Assembly (NCBI RefSeq): GCF_003112555.1
Contig: NZ_BEWB01000006.1
Location: forward strand, 62,001-126,000
Source: Streptomyces coelicoflavus
Lineage (GTDB): Bacteria > Actinomycetota > Actinomycetes > Streptomycetales > Streptomycetaceae
Reading direction: 5' to 3'
DNA length: 64,000 nt
This document shows positions 38,077 through 45,376 of the stretch, one piece after another. Both the position numbers and the translations under genes were made by a program. Position 1 is the stretch's first letter, and each line of letters starts with the position of its first letter. The notes beneath the pieces were generated by a model. That model made no database searches, had not been told where the DNA came from, and saw nothing but the letters and a program-made list of their open reading frames with translations.

Positions 38077-38529
38077 ATGGCGCTCGACCAGTCGTTCGTG
38101 GGGCGGACCTATCCGCCCACCGCGCCCTATGAGGTGGGCCGGGAGAAGATCCGTGAGTTCGCGGAGGCCGTGGGGGACGCCAACCCGGCGTACACCGACG
38201 CGGAGGCCGCGAAGTCGCTCGGTCATCCGGATGTGATCGCTCCGCCGACCTTCGTGTTCTCGATCACGTTCAAGGCGGCCGGCCAGGTCATCGAGGACCC
38301 GCAGCTCGGGCTGGACTACAGCCGGGTGGTGCACGGCGACCAGAAGTTCGCCTACGTCCGCCCCGTGCGGGCCGGTGACCGGCTCACCGTCACCTCGACC
38401 ATCGAGGCGATCAAGTCGATGGCCGGCAACGACATCCTGGACATCCGCGGCGAGGTCCACGACGAGGCCGGCGAGCACGTCGTGACCGCCTGGACCAAGC
38501 TCGTCGCCCGCGCGGCCGAGGAGGCGTGA
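38077..38529 (+). CDS. MaoC-like hot-dog dehydratase subunit (HadA/HadC-like)
   Basis: 150 residues from the ATG at 38077, preceded by GCAGGAGG. FVGRTYPPTAPYEVGREKIR and AVGDANPAYTDAEAAKSLGH are the FAS1-like dehydratase N-terminal signature (UPF0336), which lacks the catalytic His/Asp of hydratase 2. It would act as a structural partner of the following gene in a (3R)-hydroxyacyl-thioester dehydratase heterodimer. In Mycobacterium the orthologous hadA-hadB-hadC genes also sit between rpmG2 and tRNA-Trp-secE. Stop overlaps the next GTG by 4 bp. Confidence 0.92.
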   Translation: MALDQSFVGRTYPPTAPYEVGREKIREFAEAVGDANPAYTDAEAAKSLGHPDVIAPPTFVFSITFKAAGQVIEDPQLGLDYSRVVHGDQKFAYVRPVRAGDRLTVTSTIEAIKSMAGNDILDIRGEVHDEAGEHVVTAWTKLVARAAEEA

Positions 38530-39032
38530 GCATCCCCATGACGCAGCCCCACACGCAGCCCCACACGCAGTCCCACACGCAGACCCAGACCCAGACGCAG
38601 TCCGCGACGGCGAAGGTCGCGTACGCCGACGTCGAGGTCGGCACCGAACTGCCCGCGCGGAGCTTCCCCGTGGACCGCGCCACGCTCGTGCGGTACGCGG
38701 GCGCCTCCGGCGACTTCAACCCGATCCACTGGAACGAGAAGTTCGCCAAGGAGGTGGGCCTGCCGGACGTCATCGCACACGGCATGTTCACCATGGCCGA
38801 GGCGATCCGCGTGGTCACCGACTGGACCGGCGACCCCGGCTCGGTCGTCGAGTACGGCGTCCGCTTCACCCGGCCCGTCGTCGTCCCGAACGACGACCGG
38901 GGTGCCGTGATCGAGGTCGGCGGCAAGGTCGCGGCCAAGCTCGACGACAACACCGTCCGCGTCGACCTCACGGCCACCAGCGGCGGCCAGAAGGTCCTCG
39001 GCATGGCCCGGGCGGTCGTACGACTGGGCTGA
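38526..39032 (+). CDS. MaoC-like (R)-specific hydratase/dehydratase, catalytic subunit (HadB-like)
   Basis: 168 residues with a GTG start overlapping the previous stop. The catalytic hydratase-2 motif is intact: YAGASGDFNPIHWNEKFAKE, with the Asp and His, then LPDVIAHGMFTMA. With the preceding subunit it should dehydrate 3-hydroxyacyl thioesters in fatty-acid-type chain elongation. The N-terminal ~25 residues are an unusual HTQ/PHTQ/QTQ repeat (MTQPHTQPHTQSHTQTQTQ) not part of the fold. An alternative ATG at 38538 would remove only four residues. Confidence 0.92.
   Translation: MSIPMTQPHTQPHTQSHTQTQTQTQSATAKVAYADVEVGTELPARSFPVDRATLVRYAGASGDFNPIHWNEKFAKEVGLPDVIAHGMFTMAEAIRVVTDWTGDPGSVVEYGVRFTRPVVVPNDDRGAVIEVGGKVAAKLDDNTVRVDLTATSGGQKVLGMARAVVRLG
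38541..38600 (+). repeat. short tandem repeat in the 5' end of the hadB-like gene
   Basis: ACGCAGCCCCAC occurs twice, then diverged ACGCAGTCCCAC, then 6-bp units of the type CAGACC. The array is in frame and encodes His-Thr-Gln and Thr-Gln repeats. Confidence 0.85.
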
Positions 39033-39104
39033 CGGGTTCCGTCCGGTCCCGCCTCGTGCCGGTCCCCGCACGCGGTGGGGCCGGCCCCGGCGGGCGGATC
39101 CGCG

Positions 39105-40043
39105 TCAGTCGTCGGCGCCGGTGCGTACCGCTGTGGTCGCCAGCGTCGTGTAGTGCATCGTGAAGCGACCGCCCAGGGCGTCGATGGCGTGGCCGACCGC
39201 GCCCAGTATCGCGCCCAGCTGATCGGGACGCAGCCGGGTGAGACCGCCGGTGGTGGGGAGCAGCTCCAGCCACTCCTCGCGCGTATAGGACCGCTGCCAG
39301 TCGAATCGCCACTGCTCCGGGTCCTCGAACCGCCCGGTCCCGCGGATCCGGTCGGCGATCTTCGCGTACCCCGCCTGATACGTCTCCACCGGACGACGCG
39401 CCGGCTGTCCGCTGAACGGCGAGTCGGGCGCCGCCCGGCGGTAGGCGGCCGCGAACGGCTCGGCCACCTCGGCCGGCGGCTCGAAGACGTGCCCGAAGAC
39501 GGCCAGGCGCCCGTGCGGGCGCAGCACCCGGGCCGCCTTCTCGGCGCCGGCGACCGGGTCCACCCAGTGCCACGACTGGCCGGCGATCACCGCGTCGAAG
39601 GTTCGGCCGGCGGGCTCCCAGGCCTCGAAGGTCGCCACCTCCACCCGGAGGCCGCGGGCCCGCGCGAACTCGGCCATCCTCGCGTCCGGCTCGACACCGA
39701 GCACGGTGCAACCGGCGGCCGTGAACTGACGGGCCGCTATGCCCGTGCCGCAGCCGACGTCGAGGACGTCGGGGGCGGCGAGGCCCGGGCTCCCGGCGAC
39801 GATCCGCGCCACCAGGTCGTCGGGGTAGCGCGGCCGGGCCCGGTCGTAGCGTCGCGCATCCGTGCCGAAGGACTGGGCCGTGTGCCGGGCCTGGTGGAGT
39901 GGCTGTGGCTGTGGCTGTGGGGCCGCATCCGACTGCTGTGCCATGGGCTCCGGCTCCGGCTGCGGGGCCGGGTCCGACTGCTGCGGCATGGGCTCGGACG
40001 GCTCGGATGGTTCGGACGACTCGGACGGCGGTAAAGTGGGCAT
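39105..40043 (-). CDS. class I SAM-dependent methyltransferase
   Basis: 312 residues. The methyltransferase core starts near residue 50 (QSFGTDARRYDRARPRYPDD). Motif I is VLDVGCGTGIAARQF, the acidic strand-2 end is VLGVEPDARM, then FDAVIAGQSWHWVDP and the post-motif VLRPHGRLAVFGHV. It resembles the UbiE/Tam-like group. The N-terminal ~48 residues are a repeat, MPQQSDPAPQPEPEP / MAQQSDAAPQPQPQP, after an SEP-rich stretch; translation could instead start at an internal Met. It is divergent from a TetR gene, a likely regulator/target pair. Confidence 0.88.
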   Translation of the reverse strand: MPTLPPSESSEPSEPSEPMPQQSDPAPQPEPEPMAQQSDAAPQPQPQPLHQARHTAQSFGTDARRYDRARPRYPDDLVARIVAGSPGLAAPDVLDVGCGTGIAARQFTAAGCTVLGVEPDARMAEFARARGLRVEVATFEAWEPAGRTFDAVIAGQSWHWVDPVAGAEKAARVLRPHGRLAVFGHVFEPPAEVAEPFAAAYRRAAPDSPFSGQPARRPVETYQAGYAKIADRIRGTGRFEDPEQWRFDWQRSYTREEWLELLPTTGGLTRLRPDQLGAILGAVGHAIDALGGRFTMHYTTLATTAVRTGADD

Positions 40044-40070
40044 GCGTTCACTTTAATGGGCAAGCGCCCA
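40033..40070. promoter_or_regulatory. operator region between methyltransferase and TetR genes
   Basis: AAAGTG (40033-40038) and CACTTT (40049-40054) form an inverted repeat over the methyltransferase start, and TGGGC/GCCCA (40057-40061, 40066-40070) form a second. Overlapping palindromes between divergent genes fit TetR autoregulation. Confidence 0.45.
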
Positions 40071-40141
40071 CCTGCCAATGGGCGGCGGGTGGGCAAGCGA
40101 TGAGAGTGCCAGGAGTGCCTGGCGTGAGGGAGGTTCCGCGA

Positions 40142-40744
40142 GTGCCGACCGGAGTGCATCTTCGCGACGCGCGGCAGCAGCTCTTCGACGCCGCCGAACG
40201 CGTACTCCTGCGAGACGGCCCGAACGGGCTGACCAGCCGGGCCGTCACGGACGAGGCGGGCTGCGCCAAGGGCGTCCTGCACCGGCACTTCGCCGACTTC
40301 GACGCGTTCCTCGCCGAGCTGGTGCTCGACCGGGCGGCGCAGCTCGAGGCCCAGGCGCTGGCGCTGCGCGAGGTCGTGGGGACCGGCGACGTGGCCGCCA
40401 ACCTCACCGATGCGCTGACCACTCTGTTCGGGCCGGTTCCGGTGGCGATCATTCCGCTCATCACCTTCCGGGACGAGCTGCGCGTACGGCTGCGGCGGGC
40501 CATGCCAGGAGGCGGCATCGCGATCCTCTCCCAGGTCACGGCCGCCGTCTCCGCCTACCTGGCCGACGAGCGCGCGAGGGGGCGCATCTCGGCTGACGCC
40601 GACATCGACTCGCTCACCCTCTCCCTGGTCGGAGGAGGGCACCTCCTGTTCGCGGACCGCGATCCCGGCCCGCCGGCCGCGGCGACCGTCGGCAGGCTGG
40701 TCGACACGGTGCTCGCCGACGTGGTGCAACGGCGCCCGCGCTGA
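40142..40744 (+). CDS. TetR family transcriptional regulator
   Basis: 200 residues from the GTG at 40142, chosen because GGGAGG lies 8 bp upstream; an ATG at 40100 is also in frame. The N-terminal helix-turn-helix is ARQQLFDAAERVLLRDGPNG followed by SRAVTDEAGCAKGVLHRHFA. The ligand-binding C-terminal domain is LTDALTTLFGPVPVAIIPLI onward. Likely regulates the divergent methyltransferase gene and itself. Confidence 0.92.
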   Translation: MPTGVHLRDARQQLFDAAERVLLRDGPNGLTSRAVTDEAGCAKGVLHRHFADFDAFLAELVLDRAAQLEAQALALREVVGTGDVAANLTDALTTLFGPVPVAIIPLITFRDELRVRLRRAMPGGGIAILSQVTAAVSAYLADERARGRISADADIDSLTLSLVGGGHLLFADRDPGPPAAATVGRLVDTVLADVVQRRPR

Positions 40745-40783
40745 CGCGCCGCCGCTTCCCGCGCTGCCCCGAGCGCACGCCTC

Positions 40784-40813
40784 TTGACGAAGTTAGTGAT
40801 TGAGTACTAACTT
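40784..40813 (+). promoter_or_regulatory. promoter with overlapping operator, TetR-MFS operon
   Basis: TTGACG (40784-40789) and TAACTT (40808-40813) are 18 bp apart. Between and over them lies the inverted repeat AGTTAGT (40791-40797) / ACTAACT (40806-40812). The first ten bases of the operator recur before the MFS gene. Confidence 0.6.
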
Positions 40814-40819
40814 TCTCTC

Positions 40820-41389
40820 ATGGTCAGGATGAGCGCAGAGGAGCGGCGCGAAAGCGTCATCCGCGCGGCGATGGCCGAATTCGCGCGAGGTGGTTACTAC
40901 GGCACCTCCACCGAGGCGATCGCCAAGCGTGTCGGTGTCTCGCAGCCGTACCTCTTCCGGCTCTTCCCGGGCAAGAAGGCGATCTTCCTCGCGGCGGCGG
41001 ACCGCTGCGTGGACGAGACCGTCCGCATGTTCGAGAAGGCCTCCGAAGGGCTGCACGGCGAGGATGCGCTGCACGCGATGGGGCGGGCGTACCAGGTGGC
41101 CATCGGTGAACACCCCGAGCGGCTGATGATGCAGATGCAGATGTATCTGGCCGTGGCGGCCGCCGAGCAGGAGGGCGACCGCGAGTTCGGTGAGTCGGTG
41201 CGCACCGGGTGGATGCGGCTGTGGGACACCGTGCATCTGCCGCTGGGGGGCGACGTCGGCGAGACGACGGGGTTCCTGGCCTACGGCATGCTCATCAACT
41301 GCCTGTCGGCCATGGGCTTTCCGTCCGAGCACCGGGTGTGGGAAGGGATCTACCCGTCCGGGCGGCCGGCGGGCGGACCGCAGGAGTAG
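40820..41389 (+). CDS. TetR family repressor of the adjacent MFS exporter
   Basis: 189 residues, ATG at 40820. The HTH is RESVIRAAMAEFARGGYYGT followed by AIAKRVGVSQPYLFRLFPGK, very typical of TetR. The ligand domain has met-rich MMQMQMYLAVAA. It is the first gene of an operon-like array TetR, MFS, monooxygenase-like on one strand. Matching palindromes before this gene and before the MFS gene imply it represses both. Confidence 0.94.
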   Translation: MVRMSAEERRESVIRAAMAEFARGGYYGTSTEAIAKRVGVSQPYLFRLFPGKKAIFLAAADRCVDETVRMFEKASEGLHGEDALHAMGRAYQVAIGEHPERLMMQMQMYLAVAAAEQEGDREFGESVRTGWMRLWDTVHLPLGGDVGETTGFLAYGMLINCLSAMGFPSEHRVWEGIYPSGRPAGGPQE

Positions 41390-41432
41390 GAGATCGGGGC
41401 ACCCGTGTGCCCTGCGTTCGTGTGACCGCAAA

Positions 41433-41455
41433 AGTTAGTGATCAATAACTACTTG
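41433..41455 (+). promoter_or_regulatory. second operator upstream of the MFS gene
   Basis: AGTTAGTGATCAATAACT at 41433-41450 shares its first ten bases (AGTTAGTGAT) with the operator at 40791 and has inverted arms AGTTA/TAACT. It lies in the 97-bp gap before the exporter gene. Confidence 0.6.
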
Positions 41456-41486
41456 AAGGCTCGTCGAACATCACTCTGGGGGAGAG

Positions 41487-42953
41487 ATGTCACAGCAGAA
41501 CGCACGTCGCGGGGGCGCCGCCTGGGCCCTCGTCATCACCAGCGTCGCCGGCTTCATGGCGGCCCTGGACAACCTCGTCGTCACCACCGCCCTGCCCTCC
41601 ATCCGCGAAGACCTGGGCGGCGCGCTGCACGACCTGGAATGGACCGTGAGTGCCTACACGCTCACCTTCGCCGTCCTGCTGATGTTCGGCGCGGCCCTCG
41701 GTGACCGCTTCGGCCGCCGCAGGCTCTTCCTCGTCGGCCTCACCGTCTTCACCGGGGCGTCCGCCGCCGCGGCCATGGCACCCGGCATCGACTCGCTCAT
41801 CGCCGCCCGCGCGGTGCAGGGCGTCGGCGCGGCGATCATGATGCCGCTGACGTTGACCCTGCTCACGGCCGCGGTCCCCGCCGAACGCCGGGGGATGGCG
41901 TACGGCATCTGGGGTGCGGTCAACGGACTCGCCGTGGCCTCCGGACCGCTGGTCGGCGGCAGCCTCACCGAGCACATCTCGTGGCAGTTCATCTTCTGGC
42001 TGAACGTCCCGCTGGGTCTGGCCCTGCTGCCCCTGGCCCGGCTCCGCCTCGCCGAGTCGCACGGCACCGGCGCCCCGCTCGACATACCCGGCACCCTGCT
42101 CGCCAGCGGCGGACTCTTCGGCATCGTCTACGGCCTGGTCCGCGGGCCCGTCGACGGCTGGTCCGGCACCGTCGTGCTGACCGCCCTGTTCGCCGGGGCC
42201 GCGCTCCTCGTCGGCTTCGTCCTCTACAGCACCCGGGCCAAGAACCCGATGCTCCCCATGCGGTTGTTCCGCTCCCGCGCCTTCTCCGGCATCAACGCGG
42301 CGAGCCTGCTGATGTTCCTCGGCATGTTCGGCTCGATCTTCCTGCTCAGCCAGTACATGCAGGGGGTGCTCGGCTACTCGCCGACCGAGGCGGGCCTGCG
42401 CATGCTGCCCTGGACCGGCATGCCGATGCTGGTCGCGCCGATCGCCGGCATCCTCTCGGACCGGATCGGAGGCCGCCCCGTCGTCGCGGCAGGTCTCTTC
42501 CTCCAGGCGGCCGGCCTCGGCTACCTGGCCTCCGTGATCACGGCCGACGCCTCCTACGCCATCCAGCTGCCCGGTCTGATCGTCAGCGGGATCGGCATGG
42601 CCCTCTACTTCGCCCCCGCCTCCGCGCTGGTGATGTCCAGCGTCGCCGCCAAGGAGCAGGGCATCGCCTCCGGCGCCAACAACGCGCTGCGCGAGGTGGG
42701 CGGCGCGCTCGGTATCGCCATCATGTCGTCGATCTTCGCGGCGCAGGGCGGCTACGAGTCCGCGCAGTCCTTCGTCGACGGGCTGCGGCCCGCGGCCGCG
42801 GTGGGCGCCGCGATGGTGGCCCTCGGCGGTGTCGCGGTCCTGTTCATCCCGGCGCGCCGCCGCACCGGGGGACAGGGCCCCACGGCCGCGCCGACGACGG
42901 AGACGGCCCCCGAACCGGCCCTCGCCACGACGGGACCGACTCCCCGGCACTGA
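41487..42953 (+). CDS. MFS drug exporter, DHA2 (EmrB/QacA) type
   Basis: 488 residues with fourteen predicted helices. Motif D1 appears as AGFMAALDNLVVTTALPSI, motif A as GAALGDRFGRRRLFLVG, and motif C as GIWGAVNGLAVASGPLVGG, which together define the 14-helix proton-driven drug exporters. GGGGGAGAG precedes the ATG. The C-terminal tail is short and Thr/Pro-rich. Control by the upstream TetR gene is suggested by shared operators. Substrate unknown. Confidence 0.95.
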   Translation: MSQQNARRGGAAWALVITSVAGFMAALDNLVVTTALPSIREDLGGALHDLEWTVSAYTLTFAVLLMFGAALGDRFGRRRLFLVGLTVFTGASAAAAMAPGIDSLIAARAVQGVGAAIMMPLTLTLLTAAVPAERRGMAYGIWGAVNGLAVASGPLVGGSLTEHISWQFIFWLNVPLGLALLPLARLRLAESHGTGAPLDIPGTLLASGGLFGIVYGLVRGPVDGWSGTVVLTALFAGAALLVGFVLYSTRAKNPMLPMRLFRSRAFSGINAASLLMFLGMFGSIFLLSQYMQGVLGYSPTEAGLRMLPWTGMPMLVAPIAGILSDRIGGRPVVAAGLFLQAAGLGYLASVITADASYAIQLPGLIVSGIGMALYFAPASALVMSSVAAKEQGIASGANNALREVGGALGIAIMSSIFAAQGGYESAQSFVDGLRPAAAVGAAMVALGGVAVLFIPARRRTGGQGPTAAPTTETAPEPALATTGPTPRH

Positions 42954-42985
42954 CCGCACGGCACCCGACACGAGAGGAGCACGAC

Positions 42986-43366
42986 ATGCCCACCCTTCCC
43001 TGGACCGTGCCGAACCCGCCTCCCCGGGCCACCGAGGTCCACGTCTTCGCCTCCCGCTTCGAGACCCGCACCCTGTGGGGAGCGCTCAAGTTCCTCGTGC
43101 GGACGCCGGGCGTGTGGCGGCAGGTCAAGAGCGCCCCCGGAGCGTACGGCGCCTCCCTGAAGGCGGAACCCTTCAAGCGGACCTTCTGGACGCTCTCCGC
43201 CTGGGAGTCGCCCGAGGCCCTCAAGACCTTCGCCCGCTCCGGCACCCACGCGCCGGCCTCCGAGGGGCTGTCGGCGCAGATGCGGGGCTCGAAGTTCGCC
43301 TCCTGGCCGGCCTCGAGCGACGAGCTGCCGGTGAGCTGGGCGGAGGTGCGCAGGCGCCTGACGTGA
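42986..43366 (+). CDS. small dimeric alpha-beta barrel (antibiotic-monooxygenase-like) protein
   Basis: 126 residues, ATG at 42986 with GAGAGGAG upstream. VHVFASRFETRTLWGALKFL, RTFWTLSAWESPEALKTFAR and MRGSKFASWPASSDEL fit the DUF3291/ABM-like ferredoxin fold used by small monooxygenases and spheroidene-monooxygenase relatives. It lies 32 bp after the exporter gene on the same strand, so it is probably part of the TetR-controlled operon. Catalytic role not proven by any residue seen. Confidence 0.8.
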   Translation: MPTLPWTVPNPPPRATEVHVFASRFETRTLWGALKFLVRTPGVWRQVKSAPGAYGASLKAEPFKRTFWTLSAWESPEALKTFARSGTHAPASEGLSAQMRGSKFASWPASSDELPVSWAEVRRRLT

Positions 43367-43390
43367 GGACGCGCCCGAGCACCCACCCTG

Positions 43391-43422
43391 GCAACGCCCC
43401 GGCCCACCGGCCGGGGCGTTGC
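43391..43422 (+). terminator. terminator of the TetR-MFS operon
   Basis: 14-bp arms (43391-43404, 43409-43422) pair perfectly around a 4-base loop, 24 bp after the last gene. Confidence 0.85.
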
Positions 43423-43522
43423 CCGTGCTTCCCGCGCTTCCTGTCTCCCTGCGCCTGCTGCGCCTGCTGCGCTTCCCGTGCTACCTGGTTTCCCGCCGCC
43501 CGGCGCTGTCGGTGCCGTCTCG

Positions 43523-43528
43523 TAGTCT
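43523..43528 (+). promoter_or_regulatory. murB: -10 element giving a leaderless murB transcript
   Basis: TAGTCT ends seven bases before the murB GTG, the spacing expected if transcription starts at the start codon. There is no Shine-Dalgarno sequence in front of this GTG. Confidence 0.5.
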
Positions 43529-43535
43529 TGAGCGC

Positions 43536-44591
43536 GTGCAGGAACTCCACGACGCGCCCCTCGCCCCGCTGACCACCTTCCGACTCGGCGGGCCCGCCAC
43601 CCGGCTGGTCACGGCCACGACCGACGCCGAGGTGATCGCCGCCGTCCGCGAGGCCGACGACACCGGCACCCCGCTGCTGCTCATCGGCGGCGGATCCAAC
43701 CTGGTCATCGGCGACAAGGGCTTCGACGGCACCGCCCTGCACATCGCCACCCGCGGCTTCCGCCTCGACGGCACGACGCTCGAGCTGGCGGCCGGCGAGA
43801 TCTGGACCGACGCGGTCGCCCGCACCGTCGAGGCGGGCCTGGCGGGCGTCGAGTGCCTGGCCGGCATCCCCGGCTCGGCCGGCGCGACGCCGATCCAGAA
43901 CGTCGGCGCGTACGGCCAGGAGGTGTCCGCCACGGTCACCGAGGTCATCGCCTACGACCGCAGGAGCCGCGAGACGGTCGCCCTCTCCAACGCCGACTGC
44001 GCCTTCTCCTACCGTCACAGCCGCTTCAAGGCGGAGCCCGACCGGTATGTCGTCCTGCGTGTCCGCTTCGGGCTGGAGGACGCCGGCGGTCTCTCCGCGC
44101 CGCTGCGCTACGCCGAGACGGCCCGCGCCCTCGGTGTCGAGGTGGGCGACCGGGTGCCGCTGACGGCCGCCCGGGAGACGGTGCTGAAGCTGCGCGCGGG
44201 GAAGGGCATGGTGCTGGACCCCGAGGACCACGACACCTGGTCGGCCGGGTCGTTCTTCACCAACCCGATCCTCACGGACGAGGAGTTCGCCGCGTTCCGC
44301 TCCCGCGTCGCCGAGCGCCTCGGTGATGCCGTCGAGCCGCCCGCCTTCCCGGCCGGGGAAGGACGGGTCAAGACCTCCGCGGCCTGGCTGATCGACAGGG
44401 CGGGCTTCACCAAGGGGTACGGCACGGGTCCCGCCCGCATCTCCGGCAAGCACACGCTCGCGCTCACCAACCGCGGCGAGGCGACCACCGAGGACCTGCT
44501 CGCGCTGGCCCGCGAGGTCGTCGCCGGGGTCCGCGAGGCCTTCGGCGTCACGCTGGTCAACGAACCGGTGACGGTCGGCGTCAGCCTCTGA
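43536..44591 (+). CDS. murB: UDP-N-acetylenolpyruvoylglucosamine reductase
   Basis: 351 residues from the GTG at 43536; the 39 in-frame residues before it are Leu/Arg-rich and not like MurB. The FAD-binding domain shows TTFRLGGPATRLV and LLLIGGGSNLVIGD. The type I substrate domain has GLAGVECLAGIPGSAGATPI, NVGAYGQEV, the catalytic serine in WSAGSFFTNPI, and the C-terminal acid in LVNEPVTVGVSL. It reduces the enolpyruvyl group in peptidoglycan precursor synthesis, with NADPH, in the cytoplasm. It stands alone on its strand. Confidence 0.96.
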   Translation: MQELHDAPLAPLTTFRLGGPATRLVTATTDAEVIAAVREADDTGTPLLLIGGGSNLVIGDKGFDGTALHIATRGFRLDGTTLELAAGEIWTDAVARTVEAGLAGVECLAGIPGSAGATPIQNVGAYGQEVSATVTEVIAYDRRSRETVALSNADCAFSYRHSRFKAEPDRYVVLRVRFGLEDAGGLSAPLRYAETARALGVEVGDRVPLTAARETVLKLRAGKGMVLDPEDHDTWSAGSFFTNPILTDEEFAAFRSRVAERLGDAVEPPAFPAGEGRVKTSAAWLIDRAGFTKGYGTGPARISGKHTLALTNRGEATTEDLLALAREVVAGVREAFGVTLVNEPVTVGVSL

Positions 44592-44628
44592 CGGCCGGCG
44601 TCGGCCGCCGGCGCCCGGTGGGCGGGCC

Positions 44629-45261
44629 TCAGTAGGCGACGCCCACACCCTGCTTCACGGTCCCCGCGTCCTCGGTCATGGCGAGCATCGCGTGGGCGAC
44701 GTCGGCACGGCCCGCGAACCGCCCCTTGGGCGGGAAACCGCCGACCACCGTCCGGTACCGGCCGGTCAGCGGCTTGTCCTGCAACCGCGGCGGGCGGACG
44801 ACCGTCCAGTCCAGGCCACTGCGCGCCACCTCGTCCTCCATGGCGCGCAGATCGACGTACACCTCCTTCAGCATGGCGGAGACGATGCCGCGCACGGTGC
44901 GGTCCACCAGCCCGTCCTCGCGTGGCTCGGGCCCCACCGGGGCGGCACTGACGACCAGCAGCCTGCTCACGTCCTCGGCCCGCATCGCGTCGAGCACCGT
45001 CCGGGTCAGCCGGGTGGCGACCCCCGCGTCCTTCCGGCTGCGGGCGCCGAGCCCGGACAGCACGGCGTCCCGCCCGGCCACCGCCGGACGCACCGCCGCC
45101 GGGTCACCCAGCTCCGCGCGGAACACCTCCAGGCCGTCGCCGGTCACGGACAGCCGGGCCGGGTCCCGTACGACGGCGGTCACCCGGTGTCCCGCGCCGA
45201 GCGCCTGCCGGACGATCTCCTGCCCGATTCCTCCGGTGGCACCGAAGACGGTGAGTTCCAT
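44629..45261 (-). CDS. NAD(P)-binding oxidoreductase (atypical SDR)
   Basis: 210 residues from the ATG at 45261. TVFGATGGIGQEIVRQALGA is the dinucleotide motif at the N-terminus, then RLLVVSAAPVGPEP and LDWTVVRPPRLQDKPLTGRY. It belongs to the NmrA/YwnB group of NADPH-dependent or regulatory Rossmann proteins. It is divergent from a TetR gene across a region with two palindromes, so it is a probable target of that regulator. Confidence 0.9.
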   Translation of the reverse strand: MELTVFGATGGIGQEIVRQALGAGHRVTAVVRDPARLSVTGDGLEVFRAELGDPAAVRPAVAGRDAVLSGLGARSRKDAGVATRLTRTVLDAMRAEDVSRLLVVSAAPVGPEPREDGLVDRTVRGIVSAMLKEVYVDLRAMEDEVARSGLDWTVVRPPRLQDKPLTGRYRTVVGGFPPKGRFAGRADVAHAMLAMTEDAGTVKQGVGVAY

Positions 45262-45296
45262 GGCACACCCCATCCTTACGCGTCCGAGCGGACTGG

Positions 45297-45350
45297 TGGG
45301 TGAGTACTCACTCACCCCTGCTCCCTCTAGGGTGAGCAAGCACTCACCCC
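45297..45350. promoter_or_regulatory. two related palindromic operators
   Basis: TGAGTACTCA (45301-45310) is a perfect palindrome inside a GGTGAGT..ACTCACC frame. A second site has GGTGAG (45331-45336) and CTCACC (45343-45348). Both share the half-site GGTGAG, and they lie between the divergent oxidoreductase and TetR genes. Confidence 0.7.
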
Positions 45351-45376
45351 CGAGTCAACCCCCGACTGGAGCAGCC

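Noticed and set aside
38541..38600. CRISPR-like array
   Set aside because: Units are 6-12 bp without spacers and lie in frame in a coding gene. No CRISPR repeats or cas genes were seen anywhere in the window.
40100..40141. Earlier ATG start for the TetR gene at 40100
   Set aside because: It has no ribosome site and adds 14 residues of no TetR character; the GTG at 40142 has GGGAGG at proper spacing. Not fully excluded.
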